Counted from the stretch's first letter, positions 45,925-55,317 are shown. The stretch is DNA of 64,000 nucleotides from CAVZBW01 sp963773635 (GCA_963773635.1 CAVZBW010000002.1:434001-498000); one strand, 5' to 3'. A program made the numbers and translations. Notes: a model not told the origin generated them from the letters alone.

Positions 45925-46229
45925 CTATACCTGCCGCTGGCCTCCTGCCCCTGAAAAGGTCCTCTAGAGGACCGGAACGACTCCCTACGCCCCGGCACCC
46001 CGCTGGCAAAGATGGCAAGCTACTCCGACGTTGCGAGATCGGCGAGTTATGACTTACCTGATCGTGAGCTTTGACGAGGGCTATCGCCTCAGCTACGAGG
46101 TCCATGGTCATGGGTGACGAACCCTTGTCTACATGAACGCTCTGCCACCTGCCAGGCAAGCCCGACTCATCACCGAACCCACGATGCCGGCCGCGCAGCG
46201 ACGCCGAACGCGGATGACGCGGGTTCGTT
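45925..46229. other. 305-bp gap with a perfect 16-bp palindrome
   Basis: No gene is seen. GGTCCTCTAGAGGACC at 45958-45973 is a perfect palindrome 34 nt after the carboxylase stop. It has no U-run after it, so a regulatory site is as likely as a terminator. The rest has no motif that I recognise. Confidence 0.5.
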
Positions 46230-48623
46230 ATGTCTGAGTGGTCTCTCGTGTACGAAGGGTTCAATGCGAACGAGGAAGGGGTGCGAGAGGCACTCTGCAC
46301 CCTCGGTAACGGCTACTTCGCCACTCGTGGTGCGGCACCGGAGGCCATCGCCGACGGCGTCCACTATCCGGGGACATACGCTGCCGGTTGCTACAACCGA
46401 CGGCGATCGCGGGTTTCCGGTCGCATGGTCGAGAACGAATGCATGGTCAACCTTCCCAATTGGCTGCCGCTGACGTTCCGAATCGAGGAGGGAGCCTGGT
46501 TCGACCTCCGAGACATCGAAATCCTCGACTATCGCCAAGAGCTCGACTTGCGCCGTGGTCTGCTGACCAGAGTCGTACGAATACGGGACGAGGTGGAGCG
46601 GGTGACCCGAGTCGCCCAGCGGCGTTTTGTGAGTATGGCCGACCCGCACGTCGCAGGATTGGAAACCACCCTCGTGGCTGAGAACTGGTCTGGTCGCGTC
46701 GAAGTGCGTTCAGGTCTTGATGGAAGAGTTATCAACGGCGGCGTGGCCCGCTACCGCGACTTCAACAACGACCACCTGATCAGGGTCAAGACGACGATCG
46801 TGGATGATGAGACGATCTCGGTTCTGGCTGAGACTAGCCAGTCGCATATCCAAATGGCGGAGACCGCGCGGACACGTCTCGCTTGCGGCGGGGCAACGGC
46901 CCAGAATGGGGAGCGTCGGGTCGTGAGGGATGGCAACTACATCGCGCAGGAGCTATCGATCGACGTTGTGTGCTCTGATCCCGTCACCATCGAAAAGGTC
47001 GTGACGCTGTTCACCTCCAAGGACGGAGCAATCAGCGAGCCCAGACTCGAAGCATCGAGCCGCGTGCGAAGGCTCGAGGGCTTCGAGGACCTCGTGCAGC
47101 GCCACGCTATCGAGTGGGGTCATCTGTGGAGCCGGTTCGCCCTAGAGATCGAGGGAGAGGAGTTCCCAAGGCTGGCCCTTCACCTAAACATCTTCCACCT
47201 GTTGCAGACCGCTTCGCGCAACACGATCGGTCTCGACGTCGGCGTCCCTGCCCGTGGACTCCACGGGGAAGCCTACCGAGGTCACGTTTTCTGGGACGAG
47301 CTCTTCATCTTCCCCTACCTGAATTTCCACCTTCCCGAGCTGACTCGGTCAATTCTCCTCTACCGATGCCGACGGCTCCCCGAGGCGCGCTGGGCCGCCA
47401 GCCGAGCTCGCTACAAGGGGGCCATGTACCCCTGGCAGAGCGGCAGTGACGGCCGGGAAGAGACCCCCATCCTGCACCTCAATCCGCGCTCCGGCCGATG
47501 GTTACCCGACGCCAGCCGTCTACAGCGGCATGTCAACGCCGCTGTCGCGTACAACATCTGGTCCTACTACCAGTCGACCGACGATGTCGACTTCCTCGCC
47601 ACATACGGAGCCGAGGTGATCCTTGAGATCGCCCGCTTCTGGTCGAGCATCGCCACCTACAACCGGTCGCTCGATCGATACGAGATCCGCAAGGTCATGG
47701 GTCCCGACGAATATCACGACGGTTATCCAACAAGGCCGAGACGAGGGATCAACAACAACGCGTACACCAACGTCATGGCCGTGTGGGTCCTGTGCCGGGC
47801 GCTGGAGGTGGTGGAAGTGTTGCCCGAGCCGCGAGGAGCCGAGCTCAGGGAGAGTCTGGGGATCCAAGCCGACGAGATCGCCCGATGGGAGGACGTGAGC
47901 CGCAAGATGCGGCTCGTCTTCCACCAGGACGGCGTGATCAGCCAATTCGAGGGGTACGAGGCGCTCAAGGAGCTGGATTGGGAGGGTTACCGCCGCCGTT
48001 ATGGCGATATATCCCGTCTCGACCGCATCCTCGAAGCTGAGGGCGACACGACCAATGCCTACAAGGCGTCGAAACAGGCGGATGTACTCATGCTCTTCTA
48101 CTTACTCTCCGGCGAGGAGCTGCGCGACATCTTCGAGAGGTTGGGGTATCCATTCGACTACGAGGCTGCACGGAGGAACATCGACTACTACCTGCAGCGG
48201 ACGAGTCATGGATCGAGTCTCAGCCGCGTCGTTCACTCCTGGGTCCTGGCCCGATCGGATCGCGAGCGTTCGTGGAAGTTCTTCTTCAATGCTCTACAGA
48301 GCGAAGTTGACGATATCCACGCGGGTGCCACGGCGGAGGGGATCCATCTCGGCGCGATGGCTGGTGCGGTCGATCTGGTCCAACGCTGCTATACGGGGAT
48401 CGAGACGCGAGGCGAAATCTTGTGGCTGGATCCGCTATTGCCCGCTGAGCTCGTCAGCTTGCGTCTGGCCGTCCGCTATCGTCGGCAGTGGGTCAAACTC
48501 GACATCTCGGCTGAAGAGCTCCGTGTCAGCAGCCAAGCAGGAGATCATGCCGTCGTTCGTGTCGGCATGCGGGACAAGGTGGTGGAGCTGCGGCCGGGTG
48601 AAAGCGCAAGCCTCAAGCTCTGA
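46230..48623 (+). CDS. Glycoside hydrolase family 65 protein (disaccharide phosphorylase/hydrolase)
   Basis: 797 residues. GH65 enzymes split trehalose, maltose or kojibiose with phosphate, or hydrolyse them. The N-terminal beta-sandwich (WSLVYEGFNANEEGVREALC, TLGNGYFATRGAAPEA) leads to the (alpha/alpha)6 barrel. The general acid is Glu494 in VMGPDEYHDGY. Other marks are GHVFWDELFIFPYL, KGAMYPWQSGSDGREETP, KQADVLMLFYLLS (phosphate-side loop) and TSHGSSLSRVVHSWVLARS. It is slightly longer at the N-terminus than some relatives. The substrate cannot be fixed; GGINNNAYT-like RGINNNAYTNV occurs in trehalose and kojibiose phosphorylases alike. It could mobilise trehalose on exit from stress. Confidence 0.87.
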   Translation: MSEWSLVYEGFNANEEGVREALCTLGNGYFATRGAAPEAIADGVHYPGTYAAGCYNRRRSRVSGRMVENECMVNLPNWLPLTFRIEEGAWFDLRDIEILDYRQELDLRRGLLTRVVRIRDEVERVTRVAQRRFVSMADPHVAGLETTLVAENWSGRVEVRSGLDGRVINGGVARYRDFNNDHLIRVKTTIVDDETISVLAETSQSHIQMAETARTRLACGGATAQNGERRVVRDGNYIAQELSIDVVCSDPVTIEKVVTLFTSKDGAISEPRLEASSRVRRLEGFEDLVQRHAIEWGHLWSRFALEIEGEEFPRLALHLNIFHLLQTASRNTIGLDVGVPARGLHGEAYRGHVFWDELFIFPYLNFHLPELTRSILLYRCRRLPEARWAASRARYKGAMYPWQSGSDGREETPILHLNPRSGRWLPDASRLQRHVNAAVAYNIWSYYQSTDDVDFLATYGAEVILEIARFWSSIATYNRSLDRYEIRKVMGPDEYHDGYPTRPRRGINNNAYTNVMAVWVLCRALEVVEVLPEPRGAELRESLGIQADEIARWEDVSRKMRLVFHQDGVISQFEGYEALKELDWEGYRRRYGDISRLDRILEAEGDTTNAYKASKQADVLMLFYLLSGEELRDIFERLGYPFDYEAARRNIDYYLQRTSHGSSLSRVVHSWVLARSDRERSWKFFFNALQSEVDDIHAGATAEGIHLGAMAGAVDLVQRCYTGIETRGEILWLDPLLPAELVSLRLAVRYRRQWVKLDISAEELRVSSQAGDHAVVRVGMRDKVVELRPGESASLKL

Positions 48624-48629
48624 GCCGGA

Positions 48630-48645
48630 TTGGTCCTGGGACCAA
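48630..48645. promoter_or_regulatory. Perfect 16-bp palindrome after the GH65 gene
   Basis: TTGGTCC-TG-GGACCAA directly follows the GH65 stop and lies 226 nt before the CBS gene. It could be a weak hairpin terminator or an operator. Its arms GGTCC/GGACC recall, but are inverted and closer than, the DosR-like box. Confidence 0.4.
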
Positions 48646-48870
48646 GAGCGTGCTGGCATCGCACGAGGTTGCCGGCACGCCCAGCGACGAGGTGAAAGGC
48701 TCCGACAGCTACGGTCGAGCCCTTGAAGTGGCCCTACTCGCCGACCGCGATGATCATCCGCAGTGGGCTTCTCCGTACCGGCACGCAGCTCGATGGCTTG
48801 CTCGGCACGCAACCGCCCAAATGCGAACGCCCCTTGTCAGGTGGACCCTTTCGATACAAGCTATGCACCC

Positions 48871-49263
48871 ATGACCTCTCAGGCACCGCGTGACGCAGCG
48901 ATCGGTTCGGTAATGCAAACGTCCGTCGTGTCGACGGACGCGTCGGTGACATTGCGGGAGGCTGCGCAATCCTTGAAGATCGCAGACGTGGGAACGCTTG
49001 TCGTCATGGAGGGGCCCGATGTTGTGGGGGTTGTCTCGGAGCGCGACCTCGTTCGAGCCCTCGCAGACGGCGCCGATCCCGAGCAGGTGCGTGTGGCCGA
49101 CATCATGACCAAGGACCCCAGGTATGTGACATTGGGTGACAGCGTGGGGGCGGCACTCGGGATCATGCTGACCGCTCGTGTCCGGCATCTCCCGATCGTC
49201 GACGACGGGGAGTTGATTGGGATGGTGTCAATTCGCGACCTCGCGACGACCTTGCTCAGGTGA
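48871..49263 (+). CDS. CBS-domain pair protein (Hrp1-like)
   Basis: 130 residues made of two CBS repeats: IGSVMQTSVVSTDASVTLRE, VGTLVVMEGPDVVGVVSERD, IMTKDPRYVTLGDSVGAAL and VRHLPIVDDGELIGMVSIRD. It resembles mycobacterial Hrp1 (Rv2626c). CBS pairs bind adenine nucleotides and sense energy state. ATG 48871 is chosen because the family starts there; upstream in-frame codons do not look coding. No DosR-like box was found at 36-62 nt. It converges on the synthetase gene. Confidence 0.8.
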   Translation: MTSQAPRDAAIGSVMQTSVVSTDASVTLREAAQSLKIADVGTLVVMEGPDVVGVVSERDLVRALADGADPEQVRVADIMTKDPRYVTLGDSVGAALGIMLTARVRHLPIVDDGELIGMVSIRDLATTLLR

Positions 49264-49497
49264 CGGCTGAGTATTCACGAATGCGATGGGGCTCGATGCC
49301 CGGGCCCAACCGTCGACGCACCTTGTCGATGGACCATGCCGCCACGCAAACCCGTTTGTGCCACTTCGCCCTCTGCAGGACCAAACCAGTGCTCGATTGC
49401 CCATTCGTTCCCAAACGCGTCTCTTCCCGTCTTCGCCTACGAGCTTCCGCTCTCGATGACGAGATCGCCGAAGTCTCGAAAGACCTCGACACGAGGA

Positions 49498-52170
49498 TCA
49501 CGGCGTGAACCGGATGCGCACGTCGGCGGCGAGGGCACCGAGTCGGCGGACGAACACCGGGTTCAGGTCAAGCTCGGCGATCTCAGGGATGTCCTCGACC
49601 ATGGCGCTGACGCGATGCAGCAGCTCCGCAAAAGCCGCGACGTCAAGGGGTGGGGACCGGCGGTACCCGGTGAGTAGCCGGTACGAACGAAGCGAGCGCA
49701 GCATCTCGTCGACGTCAGCGTCGCTCAGGGGTGTGATCCGGATGGCGATGTCGCCGAGGAGCTCGACCATCGTCCCGCCGAGGCCTGCCAACACGAGCGG
49801 GCCGAAGGCCGGGTCGTGGCTCATGCCAACGATCATCTCTACGCCATCGCGCACCTGCTCTTGCACCAGGAACTCGTTGGCCTGCTCCGCCAGGCCGGCG
49901 TCGCTCAATGACTCACGGATCGCGACCAGGGCCTCGGCTGCCCCCCGCGGGCTGTCGATACCCAGGGCGACCCCGCCGACGTCGCTCTTGTGCATGGCCG
50001 CCGCGACCTTGACCACGACCGTCCCTCCCAACTCCGCCTGGGCGGCAGCGGCCTCGTCCGGCGTGCAGACCCGGCGCGTCCGGACGGTCGCGATGCCATA
50101 AGCGCCAAGAAGCGCCTGGGCCGCCTCCGCGTCGGCCCACCCACTGTCAGGTTGGTTGTGAAGCACGTTGTCGACCAGGGCCCGCCCCCGGTACCGATCG
50201 ATGCCCGGCGGTCTCACGACTCGGCCGGCGGGCCGAGCTCGCCACTCCGCCCAGCGGGCGACGCGCCCCAGCGCGATCGCAGCGCGCTCCGGGTAGGTGA
50301 AGCTCGGGATGCCGGCGTCGCGAAGTTCTTCCGGAGGGGGTCCGGCGGTCATGAAAACCGCAACGACGGGCTTGCCAGGTTGCAGATCCCTCGCCGCCTC
50401 CACGATCTCATGGGCGACGTCCTCGGCGCGGGTGAGAAACGGTGGGATGAACACCACGATGAGGGCGTCGACCTCCTCGGCCTCCCCGAGAAGGCGCAGG
50501 CAACGACCGTACTGCTCGGCGCTGGCGCTGGCCACCATGTCCACCGGGTTCGCCACCGAGGCCTCGAGTGGCAAGCCGGCACGCAGCGCCGCTTGAGTGT
50601 GCTCCGAGAGCTCCGGTACGAGGAGCCCGGCTGCTTCGCAGGCGTCGGCCACCAAGATGCCCGGACCCCCGCCGTTGGTGACCACCGCCACGCGCCGTCC
50701 GGCGGGCACTGGCTGCGACGACACTACCGCGCCGACGTCGAACAACTCCTCGAGTGTTTCCGCTCGAATCACCCCCGCCTGGTGAAACAGCGCCTCGACG
50801 GCCGGCTCGCCAGCCGCCATCGCCGCCGTGTGCGAGGACGCGGCCCGCCGCCCGGAACGGGTGCGACCGGCCTTCACCACCACGATGGGCTTGTGCCGTG
50901 AGACGTGCCGAGCGATGCGGGCGAAGCGACGGGGGTCGAGGACCGACTCGAGGTAGCCGAGAACCAGGTCGGTGTCGGGATCGTCGCCCCAGTACAGCAG
51001 CAGATCGTTTGGAGACAGATCGACGGTGTTACCAACCGACACGAAGCCGCTCACGCCGAGCGAGGGACCGGCCAGCAGGGCCAGGGCCGCAAGCCCGAGC
51101 CCGCCGGACTGGGTGACGAACGCCAGGCGACCCGGCGGCGGGAGGGTGGGGCTGAAGGAGGCATTGAAGCGTGGATCGGGGCCCCCGTTGAGCAGCCCCA
51201 TGCAGTTCGGCCCGACGAGCCGCACCCCGGCGGCCCGGGCCCGGCGGCGAAGGTCCTCTTGGAGGGCCCGTCCCGCCGCGCCGACCTCGGCGAACCCTGC
51301 CGAGATCACGCACACCGCGCGAACCCCGAGGACGCCAGCCTGATCGACGATCCCGGCTACGAGCGGAGCGGGCACGGCCACGACGACCAGATCAGGCGGC
51401 TGGGGACATGCGTGCAGGTCCGGGTAGGCGGTGGTCCCCTGGACGGCCTCGTGGTGCGGGTTGACCGGGTACAGCGCCCCGTCGAACCCGCTCGCGAGCA
51501 GGTTGGCAAAGATCAGCCCGCCGAGGCGCGTGCGCGTGTCGCTCGCTCCGACCACGGCGATCGACCGAGGTCGCAAGAAGGGCTCGAGCGCAATACGGGC
51601 GGCCGCACGCTGATCGGCCAGCACCGCCTCGAGGTACGCCTCGGTCTCTTGCACGGCGAAGCTGGCGTGCACCCTCGCCCCGCTGACCTGCTCCTCGTAG
51701 TCGAGACCGAGCTCGGCGAGCAGGCCCAGCACCGAGACATCATCCCTCGACACATCGCTCAGCAGTCGCCGCACCCCGACGTGACGCGCCGCGTCAGCCA
51801 ACCGGCGCAGGAGCACAATGCCGAGCCCGACGCGCCGGTAGGCGGGATCAACGAACACCAAGAACTCAGCGGCGTCGCCTGACGTGCGCTCGTAGCGCGC
51901 AAGACCGACGATCCGAGCCGATGAGTCCGCCTGGCCCATCGCGACGATCCCCGCCTCCTCGCCAGGACGCAAGCTAGCCAGTGCGCCGGGATCATCGGGC
52001 GGGAGATGGGCCAAGTCGAGGAAACGGCGGCGTGCCGGGGCGTCGAGCCGACGCCAGAACACCTCGACCCCCGGTGCGTCGTCACCGTGCAGCGAACGAA
52101 CTGTCACTACTCGGCCATCGCGTAGCGTCTCCTCGGACCCAGTGGTGCCAACAACGGTCACAATTCGCAC
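49498..52170 (-). CDS. GNAT acetyltransferase fused to ADP-forming acyl-CoA synthetase
   Basis: 890 residues from GTG 52170. The first ~200 are a GNAT domain (VRSLHGDDAPGVEVFWRRLD, FLVFVDPAYRRVGLGIVLLR with the acetyl-CoA loop). Then follows the ADP-forming acetyl-CoA synthetase: CoA-binding IAVVGASDTRTRLGGLIFAN, LVGPNCMGLLN, FVTQSGGLGLAALALLAG, the phosphohistidine in SHTAAMAAGEPAV, and the ATP-grasp beta part (EAAQALLGAYGIATV, VVVKVAAAMHKSDVGGVALG, LAGLGGTMVELLGDIAIRI). The same fusion in other bacteria acetylates acyl-CoA synthetases (Pat-like). It may link CoA-ester levels to lysine acetylation. No clear ribosome site; GTG 52161 is equally possible. Confidence 0.85.
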   Translation of the reverse strand: MRIVTVVGTTGSEETLRDGRVVTVRSLHGDDAPGVEVFWRRLDAPARRRFLDLAHLPPDDPGALASLRPGEEAGIVAMGQADSSARIVGLARYERTSGDAAEFLVFVDPAYRRVGLGIVLLRRLADAARHVGVRRLLSDVSRDDVSVLGLLAELGLDYEEQVSGARVHASFAVQETEAYLEAVLADQRAAARIALEPFLRPRSIAVVGASDTRTRLGGLIFANLLASGFDGALYPVNPHHEAVQGTTAYPDLHACPQPPDLVVVAVPAPLVAGIVDQAGVLGVRAVCVISAGFAEVGAAGRALQEDLRRRARAAGVRLVGPNCMGLLNGGPDPRFNASFSPTLPPPGRLAFVTQSGGLGLAALALLAGPSLGVSGFVSVGNTVDLSPNDLLLYWGDDPDTDLVLGYLESVLDPRRFARIARHVSRHKPIVVVKAGRTRSGRRAASSHTAAMAAGEPAVEALFHQAGVIRAETLEELFDVGAVVSSQPVPAGRRVAVVTNGGGPGILVADACEAAGLLVPELSEHTQAALRAGLPLEASVANPVDMVASASAEQYGRCLRLLGEAEEVDALIVVFIPPFLTRAEDVAHEIVEAARDLQPGKPVVAVFMTAGPPPEELRDAGIPSFTYPERAAIALGRVARWAEWRARPAGRVVRPPGIDRYRGRALVDNVLHNQPDSGWADAEAAQALLGAYGIATVRTRRVCTPDEAAAAQAELGGTVVVKVAAAMHKSDVGGVALGIDSPRGAAEALVAIRESLSDAGLAEQANEFLVQEQVRDGVEMIVGMSHDPAFGPLVLAGLGGTMVELLGDIAIRITPLSDADVDEMLRSLRSYRLLTGYRRSPPLDVAAFAELLHRVSAMVEDIPEIAELDLNPVFVRRLGALAADVRIRFTP

Positions 52171-52419
52171 CTCGAAGGCTCGCTGCCCGGAGGTGCGGCA
52201 AGTAGGCCGTAGTGTCCAATCTGGCCGCCCTCCGGGTGTGCCGGTCGCAGCATCTGGCGCGCCACCCTGCGGCGTAGCGAGGACACCTCGTGGCGAAGCC
52301 TGACGACCTTCATCAGTCGCTTCGCGCCACGGTCGTCTTTGACACGGCAAGATCGTCATTCGTAGGAGACGGACGTCCACATCGCGAGCGCCGTTGCGCC
52401 TTATGGTCACTGCATGTGT

Positions 52420-53298
52420 TCACCGAGCGAGGACAGCGGCGCCGGAGACGACTCCGGCACCCGCCGAGACGAGAAGAATCAGGTGAGCCTCGTCCAATCG
52501 CCCCTGCTCCTCGGCGGCGGCGAGAGCGACAAGTAGCGCCGCTGTGTGTATGTGCTCCGCTCCCTCGACGTCGACGACCCGTTCGCTGTCGATGCCCGCA
52601 TGGGCAGACAGCCCATCGAGGAAGGCCGGCGTCAAGGGATTGGCGACGACAAGGTCGACGTCGGACGGTCTGAAGTCGTGTTCGGCGAGCAGCGACTTCG
52701 CCGTTCTCCCCGCCAACGCTGCCGCGCGCCATCCGAAATCGGGGTCTTGCTCGACACGAAGCAGGTTGCGGCGGCGTTCGAACCCGAATCGCGAGCGGAA
52801 GAGGTCGCCATCTTCGGGGGCGGACCCCCACTGAAAGCCGACCAGGCCACCCGGCCCCTCTTCCCAATGGCAGACGACCGCCGCGCCTCTGGCCAAGAAC
52901 GGGAAGCCAAGGGCCATGCCATGGCCCGGATCCGCGTCACTCGCCACCACGAGGGCATGATCGATGGTTGCCGATTGTAAGAATCCGTCGGCTATCTGGA
53001 GGGCGGTCAGCACACCACAGCCGCCGTTGGCGATATCGAACGAGAAGGTGCCGTGCATACCGGCATGGGGATCTTCCGGGTTGATGCCGACGTCCTCTTG
53101 GATTAGCGCCGCCAGCGCGGGCTCGCCCAGGTTCCGGTCGCGGTAGAGGCCAGTGTTCAAGAGGAGATCGACTTCATCGACAGCCAGACCGGCGCGCTCA
53201 ATGGCGGTTCGACTCGCCTTGTCGGCCATCTTGCGCGCGCTCGAATGGGTCGTCCGACCCGGAGCAACCACGGCGGGGGGATCAAGCATCGTTGCCAT
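52420..53298 (-). CDS. Thiolase-fold protein related to beta-ketoacyl-ACP synthase III
   Basis: 292 residues. SSARKMADKASRTAIERAGL and LLLNTGLYRDRNLGEPALAA follow the KAS III N-terminus, FDIANGGCGVLTALQIADGF carries the possible active-site cysteine, and the C-half has VDLVVANPLTPAFLDGLSAH and HIHTAALLVALAAAEEQG. The usual HxxxN catalytic pair is not clear: the place of the first His reads ANPLTPA, and the second has HIHTAA. It overlaps the true KAS III gene upstream by 17 nt, so the two probably form a heterodimer, with this one as a modified partner (inferred, as in OleA/CLF-type pairs). Confidence 0.65.
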   Translation of the reverse strand: MATMLDPPAVVAPGRTTHSSARKMADKASRTAIERAGLAVDEVDLLLNTGLYRDRNLGEPALAALIQEDVGINPEDPHAGMHGTFSFDIANGGCGVLTALQIADGFLQSATIDHALVVASDADPGHGMALGFPFLARGAAVVCHWEEGPGGLVGFQWGSAPEDGDLFRSRFGFERRRNLLRVEQDPDFGWRAAALAGRTAKSLLAEHDFRPSDVDLVVANPLTPAFLDGLSAHAGIDSERVVDVEGAEHIHTAALLVALAAAEEQGRLDEAHLILLVSAGAGVVSGAAVLAR

Positions 53299-54385
53299 AG
53301 AGACTCACCAACTCTTCGTCAACGGTAAAGAGGACGACCCCGATCTCCAGACCGGAGGCGAGGGCAAGCAGCGCCACCCGGTCGCCTGCATGCAGATGGC
53401 CCGCCACCAACTCCTCCACGAGGGCGACGAAGTGCGTCGTCGAAGCCGTGTTGCCGTAGCGGTCGACCGTGACGACGGCCGGGTTCTTGGGGGTACCGCC
53501 GAGCGCCTCGCAGATATCCTTCATGCCTTTTCGGATAGCGCGGGCCGACGTCTGATGGGGGATGAGGTGATCAATGTCGGTGATCGCCAGCCCGGCGGCC
53601 TCGAGTGCCTCGTGGAGAATGACGGGGGTGTCCGCGATGGCCATGCGTTGGATAGTTCGCGACTTGGTGAACATACGCGCGCCTCGATCGTGACGGGCGG
53701 GGTAGGCGAGACACAACCGGCTGTGTTCGGACACTGTGGTGAAGCCGGAGAAACTGATACCTGGCGCGCCCTGCGGCGCTCGCTCGAGGATTACGGCAGC
53801 ACCGGCGTCCCCCAGGGTGAGCGAGGCCAGCTCGCGGCTGAGGATGTGGCGGACGTGCTTGGCGGCGTTCTGGCCGAGTTGAGAGATGTACTCGCCGCTC
53901 ACCACCATCCCGCAATCGATCTCGCCCCGGCGAATACGGTTCGCGACCACGAAGACCCCGGTCAGCATCCCGGCACAGGCGTTGGAGATGTCGAAAGTCG
54001 TGGCGTTCGTCGCACCGATCTGCCGGGCGATGACCCCGCTCATCGGAGGCTCCAACCATTGCGTGAGACCGCCTCGATACTTGGTGATACTGCAGCTGAC
54101 GAGCACCTGGATTTCTTCGGCACCGTGACGAGACCGGCGTAGGCAATCGGCGGCCGCGCCAGCAGCGAGGCTGAGTGAGTCCTCCGCCCCGTCCGACACC
54201 CTCCGCTCGTGGATCCCGGTCAGGCGCTCGAGATCGATCCGGGTACGGTGGCGGGTCGATGCCATCAACTGCTCGGTGGTGAGCCGGGTCGTCGGAAGCC
54301 GACGCCCGATGCTCTCGAAGCGGGCGACGTGCGGGGCCCGACCACCGTTCGGGCTCTGCTCCATCATCAACCAGGTTCTAGACAT
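53282..54385 (-). CDS. Beta-ketoacyl-ACP synthase III-like condensing enzyme
   Basis: 367 residues with a complete triad: Cys in FDISNACAGMLTGVFVVANR, His in LIPHQTSARAIRKG and Asn in VDRYGNTASTTH. Other marks are FESIGRRLPTTRLTTEQLM, RLTGIHERRVSDG and LASLTLGDAGAAVILE. It would condense an acyl-CoA with malonyl-ACP or another acyl-CoA. Stand-alone KAS III genes near Pfa-like synthases may prime or extend the chain (inferred). ATG 54385 has GAGGA 5 nt upstream. The upstream gap holds regulon boxes that belong to the decayed duplicated block, not to this gene. Confidence 0.85.
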   Translation of the reverse strand: MSRTWLMMEQSPNGGRAPHVARFESIGRRLPTTRLTTEQLMASTRHRTRIDLERLTGIHERRVSDGAEDSLSLAAGAAADCLRRSRHGAEEIQVLVSCSITKYRGGLTQWLEPPMSGVIARQIGATNATTFDISNACAGMLTGVFVVANRIRRGEIDCGMVVSGEYISQLGQNAAKHVRHILSRELASLTLGDAGAAVILERAPQGAPGISFSGFTTVSEHSRLCLAYPARHDRGARMFTKSRTIQRMAIADTPVILHEALEAAGLAITDIDHLIPHQTSARAIRKGMKDICEALGGTPKNPAVVTVDRYGNTASTTHFVALVEELVAGHLHAGDRVALLALASGLEIGVVLFTVDEELVSLYGNDA

Positions 54386-54729
54386 GGCGATCCTCGCTTG
54401 TCGCCAACATGCACCACCGACTTCGGGCCGCACCAAAGGTCGAAGCGCCCCAAGCCCGCCGATGAAGTATCACCTAACCGGAGAATCAACTCGGTCACCC
54501 GACCAGGGAAGGCATGCGGTACGAGGTCTACGGGCACTGAACCTTGGTACCGGTGCCCAAGGGCAAGTGGCCCGGGCAACCTGCACCTTTTCCTGCGCCC
54601 ATATCACCGGGCGGCACCTCGGCCACCCATGCCTGGACGGCTCCGATCGAGTCCCTCTCGCGAGCAAGGTCGATCACCGGCGCGATCACCTCCTCCGCTA
54701 AGGGTAGGTGGGAGCTCAGCCAGCCGACA
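54386..54729. other. Gap with coding-like remnants
   Basis: No intact gene is found. On the minus strand, about 54560-54700 shows a short stretch with strong third-position G/C (EEVIAPVIDLARERDSIGAV, QAWVAEVPPGDMG) and no start; I do not recognise it. It lies where the decayed unit would have had its hibernation-factor gene, so it is probably a gene fragment. Confidence 0.4.
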
Positions 54730-54743
54730 GGGACCTAGGTCCC
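54730..54743. promoter_or_regulatory. DosR-like box, perfect palindrome (second copy of site at 13074)
   Basis: GGGAC-CTAG-GTCCC extends to a 16-bp perfect palindrome (54729-54744). It overlaps the stop codon of the ATP-grasp remnant. The matching box in the intact block (13074) drives the hibernation fusion; here no such gene follows. Confidence 0.75.
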
Positions 54744-54830
54744 TCCTGGGGGCCGCGAGAGTCCCGATTGCCCGCCAGTGCGCTGCAGCAAGCGCCAGGC
54801 ATCGGCGGTCAGGCCGTCGATCGGCGCATT
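54735..54830 (-). pseudogene. C-terminal remnant of the ATP-grasp ligase (second copy)
   Basis: The last ~30 codons (DGLTADAWRLLQRTGG) align with the end of the ligase at 13119 (YSLTPESWALLQART). The start of this piece runs directly into the box at 54832, so the whole body of the gene was removed. Confidence 0.6.
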
Positions 54831-54831
54831 C

Positions 54832-54845
54832 GGGATCAGTGGCCC
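54832..54845. promoter_or_regulatory. DosR-like box (second copy of site at 14403)
   Basis: GGGAT-CAGT-GGCCC keeps the CAGT spacer and the 58-nt distance to the ATG at 54903, as in the site at 14403 and the gene at 14474. A weaker box GGGAC-GAAC-GTCGG lies 5 nt further right (54850-54863). Confidence 0.6.
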
Positions 54846-54902
54846 TGTCGGGACGAACGTCGGTCCGGTCCAATGGCGATGACGATGCACAAGGAGATCG
54901 CT

Positions 54903-54995
54903 ATGTGGACGTTGCGCCGGACCAGGAAGGAATCTCCGGAGGCCGCCGTCGTGGCCCAAGCCACGGCCTGCTTGAACGGCACGCGCTCGTCGTAG
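54903..54995 (+). pseudogene. N-terminal stub of the unknown gene at 14474 (second copy)
   Basis: 30 codons: MWTLRRTRKESPEAAVVAQ aligns with MWKLGRSRQQSPEATVVAG, then CLNGTRSS and a stop. At about 54985 the sequence changes into the antisense of a ppsA fragment, so a deletion joined the two genes and removed an ABC pair and most of ppsA. Confidence 0.85.
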
Positions 54996-55281
54996 TCGAA
55001 AGCCACGATCTCGCTGTCCCGGTCGACCCCAAGGGTGAGCTGGGTGAGGTCGTTCGAGCCAATCGAGAACCCATCGAAGCGCCTCGCGAATTGCTCGATA
55101 AGGATCACGTTGTAGGTATCTCGCACATCGCGTAGATCTCGAGACCATTGACGCCACGTTCGAGGCCCAGCTCGGCCAGGCGGGCCAGGACTCGATCCGC
55201 CTCGGCAACACGCCGGGCGAATCCCATCATGCCCGGCTCGTCGAAGCCCATCCCCCACGTGGTCTCCTCGGTGAACTGCAC
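54979..55281 (-). pseudogene. Chimeric remnant: start of the small protein fused to a ppsA fragment
   Basis: From GTG 55281 the frame reads QFTEETTWGMGFDEPGMMGF, the start of the small protein at 19401. It then jumps to ppsA codons RRVAEADRVLARLAELGLER, GVNGLEIYAM. One base is missing near 55110, and the other frame continues NVILIEQFARRFDGFSIGSN, DLTQLTLGVDRDSEIVAFDY before ending at 54979. Two deletions and one indel show true decay. Confidence 0.88.
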
Positions 55282-55317
55282 GGCTGGCGCTTGCTCCCCG
55301 CCCCGCCGCGACCGGCA

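Noticed and set aside
45958..45973. Rho-independent terminator after the carboxylase
   Set aside because: Perfect palindrome but no T-run follows; kept only as a palindrome of unknown role.
22760..54385. Prophage, integrative element or insertion sequence bringing in the lipid island
   Set aside because: No integrase, transposase, tRNA or attachment-like repeats were seen at either border.
54208..55135. 308-codon plus-strand frame across the decayed block
   Set aside because: It runs through antisense of KAS III, boxes and remnants of several genes; not a gene.
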